DNA of 6,046 nucleotides from Treponema sp. (GTDB taxonomy: Bacteria > Spirochaetota > Spirochaetia > Treponematales > Breznakiellaceae), in NCBI GenBank assembly GCA_031280065.1, contig JAITHH010000085.1, positions 1 to 6,046 on the forward strand, in the 5' to 3' direction. Positions 1 to 4,903 of this stretch are shown here, one piece after another (within the stretch, counting starts at the first letter, position 1; the number at the start of each line of letters is the position of its first letter). The notes under the pieces were generated by a model. It was given only the letters and a program-made list of their open reading frames with translations, had not been told where the DNA came from and did not search any database. The position numbers and the translations under genes are program-made.

Positions 1-248
1 GGCCGTTCCCCCAGGTTCCTCCGGGCCGCCTCCCGTGCCAGGGCAAAGGCTTCGGGGAGCAGGGCGTCCAGGCTCTCCCCATTGGCGTAACGTTCCCGGA
101 ATTGGGCGGTGATCGCGGGGAATTCTTCAGAGGGCAGGGCCGCGGCCCAGGCTTCTTTCTCATTGACCGCACGCACGATAGGTAAGAGAGCCTTCAGGTC
201 CCGCTCATGCTGGGAGCCGAACAGCGCTTTAATGAATTTTTCAAGCAT
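1..248 (-). CDS. secA: SecA preprotein translocase ATPase, N-terminal fragment
   Basis: Reading leftwards from ATG at 248-246 gives 82 complete codons with no stop before the window edge. The protein begins MLEKFIKALFGSQHERDLK and continues through LLPIVRAVNEKE, FRERYANGESLDALLPEAFA and AREAARRNLGER. This is the classic SecA amino terminus: the first helix with the FGS turn, the (E/R)-L-K-x-L-x-P-I-V segment, and the FRERxxxGExLDxLLPEAFAxxREAxxRxLGxR block that precedes the Q motif of nucleotide-binding fold 1. SecA is the cytosolic motor that drives unfolded preproteins through SecYEG using ATP. The Walker motifs and the rest of the roughly 900-residue protein lie outside the window, so intactness cannot be judged. 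The start is fixed by family similarity. The ribosome-binding site is weak (AGTAGG close to the ATG). The gene is divergent from everything to its right. Confidence 0.93.
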   Translation of the reverse strand, partial: MLEKFIKALFGSQHERDLKALLPIVRAVNEKEAWAAALPSEEFPAITAQFRERYANGESLDALLPEAFALAREAARRNLGER

Positions 249-300
249 AGGCCTACTGTACCGCTTAGAAGCGGGGTTGGCAAGGGCGGTGTCAAGGGGA
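249..300 (-). promoter_or_regulatory. secA leader with -35-like hexamer and small hairpin
   Basis: On the minus strand a perfect TTGACA lies at 295-290, but no convincing -10 hexamer sits 16-18 bp further on, so it may be fortuitous. Between it and the secA ATG is a perfect short palindrome, CCGCTTAGAAGCGG (261-274), which can fold as a 5-bp stem with a 4-nt loop just upstream of the weak ribosome-binding site. SecA synthesis is controlled at translation in E. coli by a secretion-responsive leader. Whether this hairpin does anything comparable is only speculation. Confidence 0.25.
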
Positions 301-309
301 ACGGCGGAG

Positions 310-359
310 AATCTCTGTTTTTTTATCCGCCTTAAATTTTTAACCATGATCCAGAGATT
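310..359. repeat. 8-bp inverted repeat upstream of secA
   Basis: AATCTCTG at 310-317 and CAGAGATT at 352-359 are perfect inverted copies separated by 34 bp. A second short pair, GCGGA (362-366) and TCCGC (376-380), lies next to it. The block sits between the secA start and the left end of the IS, in a stretch richer in A and T than the genes, so it is the likely place for the secA promoter and possible operator sites. No specific regulator site is recognised. Confidence 0.35.
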
Positions 360-380
360 TCGCGGATTAAGAAAGTCCGC

Positions 381-410
381 TGTCTAACCTCAGAAACAAA
401 TAGGACACCC
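381..410 (+). repeat. Left terminal inverted repeat of the IS (putative)
   Basis: The segment begins TGTCTAACCTCAG and includes TAGGACACCC. It aligns with the reverse complement of 1484-1513 in three blocks (TGTC, CTCAG, TAGGA) with a one-base gap. The poor match between the blocks suggests drift after transposition activity was lost. Confidence 0.5.
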
Positions 411-484
411 GGCCTCGCGGCAGAATGGAAAAACGAAGACCATGTTACGGAGGCAAGCCATGAAAGGCTCAGCCGGGTGTCCTA
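401..484. repeat. 13-bp inverted repeat ahead of the transposase start
   Basis: TAGGACACCCGGC at 401-413 and GCCGGGTGTCCTA at 472-484 are perfect inverted copies 58 bp apart. The left arm overlaps the inner part of the putative IS terminal repeat and the right arm lies 26 bp before the likely transposase ATG at 511. In RNA that reads through from outside, the arms could pair. Several IS elements, such as IS10 and IS50, use a structure of this kind to hide the transposase start from readthrough transcripts. That function here is an inference from position only. Confidence 0.55.
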
Positions 485-510
485 CAGGGATTGCAGCTCC
501 GGTACCCCAT

Positions 511-1495
511 ATGAGAGAACTGGCAAGAGGAGAGACAAAAGCATTATCGGAAAAGGCAAAGTTCCGCCTGAAGGTGTTCGAGTGGTACCGGAACACCCCG
601 CCGCAGTTTTCGCTTGCGGGGCGCCGCTGGCCTGCCGGCACTTCGGCATACGCCGCTCATATTTCTGTCGGCAGAAAAAGCGCTATGACCCGAAGCGGCT
701 GTCCTCACTGGAAAATAAGCCGTCCGCCCCGAAGCGGAAGCGGGAGCCTGGATATTCGCAGGAACTGGTCCGGGCCGTGAGGGCGGTACGGGAAGCGGCT
801 CCCTCCTATTCGGCGAAAAAGATACGGCCCATTTTGTTGCGGGAGCGGGCATCCGTGCCCTCCGCTGCCACGCCGGGAAGGCTCATAGCGTGCGGGAGAA
901 CCTGTTCTTCCGTCCCGGCACCAAACGGCATAAAAAGCGCTCGAAAGCCGCCGAAACAGCCCATGAACGTAAGAGAAAGCCTTATAATCTCAAAGCGGCC
1001 GGAGCGCGGCAGATTATTGAGTTTGACATGAAGCATGGGTATCTGTTAGACGGAAAACACTATGCCTTTTGCGCCGCTGACCCCTGCCCCAAAGAGGAGG
1101 CGGTACATACCGCCTCCTCCCCTTCAGGCCGGAATGCCAAAGCCGCTCTGGAAAAGGCGGCTGCCCGCTTCGGAAAAGACATTACCAACGGCAACGGCAA
1201 CGGGAACATGAAGAACGCGCAGGCGTACCCTGCCTCCCAGAGGATTACCCCAGACTGGACACGCCCCCAATCCCCCAAGGAAAAGCCCTTCGCTGAGCGG
1301 CTCACCGGCACCCTTCAAAGAGAATGCCTTGACTGTCATTACGGGCCGGTGAACGCCGGCGAATTGCGGGAGGCTGTGGATTCCTGGCTGGATAAATACC
1401 ATTTCTGCCGCCCCCGCGAATCCCTGAACTTCTTGACCCCGGCAGAGTTTTCCGCCGCTCCGGGCTTATCCATTCCCAGAGTTGGAGTATCCTAG
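511..1495 (+). pseudogene. IS481/IS3-type DDE transposase, frameshifted remnant
   Basis: One transposase-like protein can be read across three frames. From ATG 511 it opens with LSEKAKFRLKVFEWYRNTP. Near the G-run at 618-621 it shifts into LACRHFGIRRSYFCRQKKRYDP, a helix-turn-helix-like DNA-binding part, and on to YSAKKIRPILLRE. Near 885-890 it shifts again into RENLFFRPGTKRHKK and an rve-type integrase core ending RPRESLNFLTPAEF, with stop TAG at 1493-1495. Both shifts have the same sign, each equivalent to losing one base. The first catalytic Asp (IIEFDMKH, codon 1025) and the Glu (FAERLTGTLQREC, codon 1295) remain. The middle D-N-G motif is replaced by a run of Asn-Gly codons (1187-1207), so the product would be inactive even if the frames were restored. 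This IS group does not normally need two frameshifts, so decay is the best explanation. An upstream ATG at 442 or 460 could also be the ancestral start. Confidence 0.85.
1187..1207 (+). repeat. AACGGC hexamer repeat at the lost catalytic site
   Basis: The codons read Asn-Gly-Asn-Gly-Asn-Gly-Asn, three and a half copies of AACGGC with one GGG variant. They occupy the place where integrase-core transposases have T-x-x-D-N-G-S-E. Compared with that motif, about two residues and the essential aspartate are missing. Slippage in a short GC-rich repeat is a likely cause of the loss. Confidence 0.7.
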
Positions 1496-1513
1496 AGGTA
1501 CTGAGTACGGACA
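1484..1513 (-). repeat. Right terminal inverted repeat of the IS (putative)
   Basis: Read from 1513 leftwards, the sequence begins TGTCCGTACTCAG and includes TCTAGGATAC, matching the left end in three blocks. The transposase stop codon at 1493-1495 lies inside it, a common arrangement in compact insertion sequences. Confidence 0.5.
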
Positions 1514-1520
1514 GAAGAGC

Positions 1521-1550
1521 TTGAACCCAAAACCCCTTGGGGGATATACT
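1521..1550 (+). promoter_or_regulatory. Sigma70-type promoter for the DUF5655/DUF1801 gene
   Basis: TTGAAC (1521-1526) and TATACT (1545-1550) are separated by 18 bp. The -10 matches the consensus at five of six positions and the -35 at four of six. Transcription would start near 1557, giving an 11-nt leader made up almost wholly of the ribosome-binding G-run (1558-1563) before the ATG at 1568. The promoter begins 8 bp outside the right end of the IS, so the gene does not appear to depend on an IS promoter. Confidence 0.55.
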
Positions 1551-1567
1551 CACCGCAGGGGGGATAT

Positions 1568-2290
1568 ATGGAAAAAACGATTTTTACCGGCGTACGGGAG
1601 CAGTGGCTGCCCCTCTACAACGAACTCAAGGGGATGACCGAAAAGGCCCTGGGCGGCTTTGAAGTACGGGGGACCGAGGCGGCGATGCTTTGGAGGCACG
1701 ATACCTGTTTTGCCGAAATAGGCGCCCGCAAGGACTGTATGATCATCGCCTTTGCGTCCGGGGCCGTGCACGACGAGTGGGAACCAGTGAAGGTATTACA
1801 AACCTCAAAAAACCGGTTCGTCCATTACTTCGAGGCAGCCGGCCCGGAGAACTTCCCCGCCTTGGTGGAGCGGATTCAGGCGGCCTATACGCTGACCAAA
1901 TCAGCGAAACCCCCCAAGCGGGAGGCCCCGAATGCGGAATACCGCACCATTGATGAATATATCGCCCTGTTCGAGCCTTCCATGCAGGAGAAGATGCAGC
2001 AAATCAGGCGGACCATCCGGGAGGCCGCGCCTGAGGCGGTAGAAAAGATCAGTTGGTCCATGCCCACGTTTTACCAGGGCGGCAACCTGATTCATTTTGC
2101 CGCGGCCAAAACCCACCTGGGCGTCTATCCCGGCTCAGAAGTAATGGAAGCCTTTCGGGATAAGCTGACTCCCTACGCAACGGCCAAGGGCTCCATCCAC
2201 CTTCCCTGGGACAAGCCCCTGCCCCATGAACTCATCGCCGAAATTACCCGTTTTCAAACAGCCCGCTGCCGGACAGGAGCTCAAAAATAA
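1568..2290 (+). CDS. DUF5655-like plus DUF1801 (YdhG-like) protein
   Basis: A 240-aa soluble protein with two parts. Residues 1-112 resemble the DUF5655 type: an F-x-G start, a central FAEIGARKDCMIIAFASG strand pair, and a closing NRFVHYFEA...LVERIQAAY helix. A short basic linker (SAKPPKREAP) leads to residues 127-232, which carry the hallmarks of DUF1801 (the family of B. subtilis YdhG): TIDEYIALFEP, IRRTIREAAPEAVEKISWSMPTF at about 148-168, HLGVYPG at 183-189, and KGSIHLPWDKPLP from 207. DUF1801 proteins have been described as iron-chaperone or frataxin-like, but that role is not firmly established, and the sequence shows no ligand set that would prove metal binding. There is no signal peptide or membrane segment. 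The start is supported by a G-rich ribosome-binding site 4 bp before the ATG and by a promoter just upstream. The gene stands alone between the IS and the ndk operon. Domain assignment is good; cellular role is unknown. Confidence 0.85.
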   Translation: MEKTIFTGVREQWLPLYNELKGMTEKALGGFEVRGTEAAMLWRHDTCFAEIGARKDCMIIAFASGAVHDEWEPVKVLQTSKNRFVHYFEAAGPENFPALVERIQAAYTLTKSAKPPKREAPNAEYRTIDEYIALFEPSMQEKMQQIRRTIREAAPEAVEKISWSMPTFYQGGNLIHFAAAKTHLGVYPGSEVMEAFRDKLTPYATAKGSIHLPWDKPLPHELIAEITRFQTARCRTGAQK

Positions 2291-2329
2291 AAAACCTCCC
2301 GGGAAAAGGAGGTGAGGAAACCCGGGAGG
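2281..2329 (-). terminator. Strong Rho-independent terminator facing left
   Basis: CCTCCCGGG (2295-2303) and CCCGGGAGG (2321-2329) form a perfect 9-bp GC-rich stem with a 17-nt loop. On the minus strand the stem is followed directly by TTTTTTATTTTT, the complement of the A-rich 2283-2294, which is a textbook intrinsic terminator. On the plus strand the stem is followed by GCAAACTG with no U-tract, so it should act poorly, if at all, for the gene that ends at 2290. No minus-strand gene is visible to its right. The loop contains AAGGAGGTGA on the plus strand, so TCACCTCCTT on the minus strand. The 5' arm can also pair with the loop (CCTCC with GGAGG at 2308-2312) as an alternative fold. Confidence 0.7.
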
Positions 2330-2478
2330 CAAACTGAAATACGGTTGATGTACAACACGGAAGCACAACTCAATTTAGAGGGATGCAACACGATGATAGG
2401 CTTATCTAAATAACCATATCCCAGATACTATTAAAGGTATCGGTTTTGGGGGGAAAAATCAAGCGTTCATGGAGAAAA

Positions 2479-2499
2479 ATATTACTATTTTTGTAATAT
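2479..2499. repeat. AT-rich 7-bp palindrome upstream of ndk
   Basis: ATATTAC (2479-2485) and GTAATAT (2493-2499) are perfect inverted copies around a 7-bp T-rich centre. The dyad lies about 75 bp before the ndk start and could be an operator or part of an upstream promoter. No known regulator consensus is recognised, and such palindromes also arise by chance in AT-rich DNA. Confidence 0.3.
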
Positions 2500-2557
2500 A
2501 TTTTCACTAACCAAATAGCCGGGCGCGAGGGGGCCCGTGGCCTCCCTGATCTCTTTA

Positions 2558-2566
2558 TGATACAAT
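2558..2566 (+). promoter_or_regulatory. Extended -10 promoter element for ndk
   Basis: TGATACAAT fits the extended -10 pattern TGnTATAAT with one mismatch in the hexamer. No -35 hexamer is evident at the right distance, which is tolerated by extended -10 promoters. The predicted transcription start, about 2573, is only a base or two before the ATG at 2575. The overlapping TATGAT at 2556-2561 is an alternative -10. An upstream promoter in the AT-rich gap remains possible. Confidence 0.4.
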
Positions 2567-2574
2567 CGTTCTAT

Positions 2575-3018
2575 ATGGAAAGAACGTTAGTATTACTCAA
2601 ACCCGGCGTATTAGCGCGCCGGATCGTTGGAACCGTGCTGGAACGCTTCGAGCGGAAGGGCCTGAAGATACTCGCCCTCAAACTGCTGCGCATGGATAGA
2701 ACCCTGGCCGAAGCGCATTACGCCGAACACCGGGGCAAGGATTTCTATGAAAAACTCGTGGACTATACCCTCTCCGCGCCGGTGATCGCCCTGATCCTGG
2801 AAGGCGAAGGGGCCATTGGCCGGGTACGCCGTCTGGCGGGCCCCACTGATGTTGGCGAGTCCGCGCCGGGGACCATCCGCGGGGATTTCGCGGGCTCTAC
2901 CCGGCTCAACATCGTCCACGCCTCGGATTCCCCGGACAGCGCCCGGCGGGAAATCGCCCTTTTCTTCAAAGACGAAGAAATTCACGAATGGGAGGATGCC
3001 AATGGCCGCTGGTTTTAG
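2575..3018 (+). CDS. ndk: Nucleoside diphosphate kinase
   Basis: A 147-aa protein, the normal length for bacterial NDK. It transfers the gamma-phosphate from ATP to other nucleoside diphosphates through a phosphohistidine intermediate, balancing NTP and dNTP pools in the cytosol. The sequence shows TLVLLKPG at the amino end with the nucleotide-binding Lys9, the R-x-x-x-G-P-T-D segment in place of the usual R-x-x-x-G-x-T-(N/D), then APGTIRGDFA, and the active-site motif NIVHASDS with His115. The end, FFKDEEIHEW, is also typical. I chose ATG 2575 because the family starts with M-x-R-T-L. The in-frame ATG at 2557 would add MIQSFY and overlaps the probable -10 element. Neither start has a recognisable Shine-Dalgarno sequence, which together with the -10 position suggests a leaderless message. 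It is the first gene of an operon with pepF and gpsA, and its last 17 bp overlap pepF. Confidence 0.95.
   Translation: MERTLVLLKPGVLARRIVGTVLERFERKGLKILALKLLRMDRTLAEAHYAEHRGKDFYEKLVDYTLSAPVIALILEGEGAIGRVRRLAGPTDVGESAPGTIRGDFAGSTRLNIVHASDSPDSARREIALFFKDEEIHEWEDANGRWF
2991..2995 (+). promoter_or_regulatory. Ribosome-binding site of pepF inside ndk
   Basis: GGAGG at 2991-2995 lies six bases before the ATG at 3002, which is ideal spacing. The in-frame ATG at 2996 touches the GGAGG with no gap and so is unlikely to be used. This decides the pepF start. Because the site lies within the ndk reading frame, ribosomes finishing ndk should help initiation on pepF. Confidence 0.75.
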
Positions 3019-4903
3019 CGCCTCTGATGCGGGAACCGGGCCCCTGCCCCGGTGGAACCTCAAGTCCATCTACCCCTCCTTTGACGCCCCGGAATACCGG
3101 GAAGACCTGCGGCTCCTCCAGGAGCGGATTGAGGCCCTGCTGGAATTGCTGGAGCCCCCGCTGCCTGGGGACCCCCTAGCGGCGGAAGCGGTCCTTCTGT
3201 CCCTGATCCGGGCCCTGGACGATACCGGGGACATGGCAGAGAACCTGTCGGCCTATGCCGAGGCCGTGTACACCACGGATACCCGGAACAGCCGGGCCCT
3301 CGGGGAGATCAACGCTGTCGAGGCTGCGGCTCTGCCCCGGAAAAAGGCGGAGGCGATCTTCCGCAGCCGCCTGGCCGCAGGGCGGGAACTGGTTGAGGGG
3401 CTCCTGGACGCATCCGAAGCCTTGAGGCCCTTCCGGTTTTTCCTCCGGGAATCCCTGGCAAAGGCCGCCTTCCAACTGAGCCCGGAGATGGAAGACCTGG
3501 CCAACGACCTGGCCCGCTCAGGCGGGGACGCCTGGGGCCGGCTCCACGAGGCCCTTTCCTCTACCCTCAGCGTCCTCTGGGACCCCGCAGCCGGGGAGCG
3601 GAAAACGGTGATCGCCCTGCGGGATTTGGCCCATAACGCTGACCGGTCCATCCGGGAGCGGGCCTACCGGGCGGAGCTTGAGGCGTGGAAGTCCGCGGAA
3701 ATTCCCCTGGCCGCCGCGCTGAACGGCGTGAAGGGAACCTCCATCACCCTGGACGCCCGCCGGGGCTGGGGCCGCGCTGACAGCGGCGGGGCAAGCGCCA
3801 GGGCCCTGCGGAAATCGGCCTTCCAGTCCCGCATGGGAGAAAAGACCCTCCAGGCCCTGGTCCGGGCCATGGAAAGTTCCCTGCCCCTGTTCAGGCGCTA
3901 CCTCAAGGTCAAGGCTTCCCTCCTGGGCCTGGAAACCTGCGCCTTCTACGACCTCTTCGCGCCCCTGGGCGCGCCCAAGGGCGGCGCAAACGGCATTGTC
4001 GAAAACGGCATTGCCGCAAGCGGCATTGGGAAAACCTGGACCTGGGAGGAGAGCGCCCAGTACATCCCCCGGCGTTTTGAGGCCTTCGATCCGGGGATGG
4101 GAACCTTTGCCCGCCACGCCTTCGCCTTCTCCTGGATAGACGCGGAGGGCCGGGAGGGCAAGGTGGGGGGCGCGTACTGCACCGGCTTCCCCCTCAAGGG
4201 CGAATCGCGGATCCTCTGCAACTTTGAGGGCTCCTTTGATTCGGTGTCCACCGTTGCCCACGAGCTGGGCCACGCCTGGCACCACGAACTCCTGAAGGAC
4301 CTGCCCCGGAGCCGGGTCCGCTACCCCATGACCCTGGCGGAAACCGCCAGCATCTTCGCGGAGACCATCGTGCTGGAAGGGGCCCTGGCGGACGAAGGCT
4401 CTGACCCGGGGCGGCTGGGACTCATCGAGGGGAACCTCAAGGATAGCTGCCAGGTAATCGTTGACATCCTGTCCCGTTTTTACTTTGAGCGGGAGGTCTT
4501 TGACCGCCGGGCCGGGGCGGAACTCTCCCCGGAGGACTTTTGCGCCATCATGCTGGAGGCCCAGCAGAAAACCTACGGCGAGGGGCTTGATCCGGCCCTG
4601 CTCCACCCCTTTATGTGGGCAGTCAAAAGCCACTACTACAGCCCCGGCTTGGCCTTCTACAACTACCCCTACGCCTTCGGCCTCCTCTTTTCCCTGGGGC
4701 TTTACGCCCGGTACGAGCGGGAGGGGCCGGCCTTCGCGTCTGCCTACCGGAGCCTCCTCACCCTGACCGGGGAGGCTTCCGTTGAGGAGGCGGCCCGGTC
4801 CGCGGGCTTTGATCTGGAGGGGGATGATTTCTGGCAAGACGGCGTCGCGGTCATTGCCAAGCGGACCGGGGAGTTTGAGCGCCTGGCCCGGAGTGCGCCA
4901 TGA
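3002..4903 (+). CDS. pepF: M3-family oligoendopeptidase F, zinc metallopeptidase
   Basis: A 633-aa cytosolic protein of the pepF/M3 type, which cuts short oligopeptides inside the chain and helps recycle imported peptides or protein fragments. The opening PLPRWNLKSIYPSFD is the usual W-x-L-x-x-I-Y-P start. Helical amino-terminal regions follow to about residue 200, then the M3 catalytic domain. The zinc motif is HELGH at 420-424, followed by the third ligand, probably Glu447 in LAETASIFAE. The substrate-binding stretch HYYSPGLAFYNYPYAFG (544-560) is characteristic of this group. Known PepF proteins are about 590-610 aa. Part of the extra length here may be a loop carrying three 5-residue repeats at 330-344. 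There is no signal peptide or membrane helix. An upstream reading to 2816 exists, but the ribosome-binding site supports 3002. The gene overlaps ndk by 17 bp and gpsA by 4 bp. The family is clear; the exact substrate is not. Confidence 0.93.
   Translation: MAAGFSASDAGTGPLPRWNLKSIYPSFDAPEYREDLRLLQERIEALLELLEPPLPGDPLAAEAVLLSLIRALDDTGDMAENLSAYAEAVYTTDTRNSRALGEINAVEAAALPRKKAEAIFRSRLAAGRELVEGLLDASEALRPFRFFLRESLAKAAFQLSPEMEDLANDLARSGGDAWGRLHEALSSTLSVLWDPAAGERKTVIALRDLAHNADRSIRERAYRAELEAWKSAEIPLAAALNGVKGTSITLDARRGWGRADSGGASARALRKSAFQSRMGEKTLQALVRAMESSLPLFRRYLKVKASLLGLETCAFYDLFAPLGAPKGGANGIVENGIAASGIGKTWTWEESAQYIPRRFEAFDPGMGTFARHAFAFSWIDAEGREGKVGGAYCTGFPLKGESRILCNFEGSFDSVSTVAHELGHAWHHELLKDLPRSRVRYPMTLAETASIFAETIVLEGALADEGSDPGRLGLIEGNLKDSCQVIVDILSRFYFEREVFDRRAGAELSPEDFCAIMLEAQQKTYGEGLDPALLHPFMWAVKSHYYSPGLAFYNYPYAFGLLFSLGLYARYEREGPAFASAYRSLLTLTGEASVEEAARSAGFDLEGDDFWQDGVAVIAKRTGEFERLARSAP
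3989..4033 (+). repeat. Three-unit 15-bp in-frame tandem repeat in pepF
   Basis: CGGCATTG recurs at 3991, 4006 and 4021 with an exact 15-bp period, giving the 5-residue units NGIVE, NGIAA and SGIGK (residues 330-344). The array lies between FAPLGAPKGGA and the TWTWEESAQYI helix, well before the zinc motif, so it is probably a surface loop that tolerates length changes. The units differ by a few bases, which suggests an expansion that has since drifted. Confidence 0.75.

Larger units (their letters stand above)
381..1513 (+). mobile_element. Degraded IS481/IS3-type insertion sequence
   Basis: A 1133-bp segment between secA and the DUF1801-type gene carries one broken DDE transposase gene and ends that still look like terminal inverted repeats. 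Read inwards, the left end (381-410) and the right end (1513-1484) both start TGTC, share CTCAG at positions 9-13, and share TAGGA further in (19 of 30 matching with one gap, counted by eye). TGT...ACA ends and a transposase stop codon inside the right repeat are usual for this IS group, as is a length near 1.1 kb. No clear target-site duplication flanks it: the left flank ends AAGTCCGC and the right flank begins GAAGAGCT. This fits an old insertion that has drifted. The exact ends are less certain than the presence of the element. Confidence 0.65.
2291..2574. other. Intergenic region before the ndk operon
   Basis: This 284-bp gap is much richer in A and T than the genes on either side, especially 2400-2520. 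It holds the left-facing terminator, a small imperfect hairpin (GATACT 2424-2429 with GGTATC 2436-2441), a G6 run at 2448-2453, an AT palindrome at 2479-2499 and the ndk -10 element. No protein gene is supported: the longest plus-strand candidate from an ATG is 21 codons (2348-2413), without a suitably placed ribosome-binding site. A small RNA on the minus strand ending at the terminator is possible, but I see no convincing promoter for it (TATCAT at 2398-2393 lacks a -35 partner). Confidence 0.5.

Noticed and set aside
109..387. 92-codon plus-strand open frame
   Set aside because: It lies mostly antisense to the SecA amino terminus and its composition is not protein-like.
618..890. Programmed frameshifting in the transposase
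   Set aside because: Two shifts are needed, there is no A-rich slippery heptamer at either point, and a catalytic residue is missing, so simple decay is a better explanation.
370..1522. Target-site duplication around the IS
   Set aside because: Bases outside the proposed ends (AAGTCCGC and GAAGAGCT) do not match, so no duplication can be supported.
2312..2413. Small ORF (33 codons from GTG 2312, or 21 codons from ATG 2348) after the AAGGAGGTGA motif
   Set aside because: The ribosome-binding motif touches the GTG with no spacing and is over 30 bp from the ATG. The peptide is unrecognised and the motif lies in a hairpin loop.
2424..2448. Second terminator (GATACT/GGTATC hairpin followed by GGTTTT)
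   Set aside because: The stem is only six pairs including a G-U, the T-run is just four bases, and no gene precedes it closely.
2611..3069. 152-codon minus-strand open frame opposite ndk
   Set aside because: It is antisense to NDK and its product shows no family features.
3518..4837. 439-codon minus-strand open frame opposite pepF
   Set aside because: It is antisense to a gene with clear zinc-peptidase motifs, has low-complexity Gly/Pro/Gln-rich content and no recognisable domain. GC-rich codon bias opens this frame.
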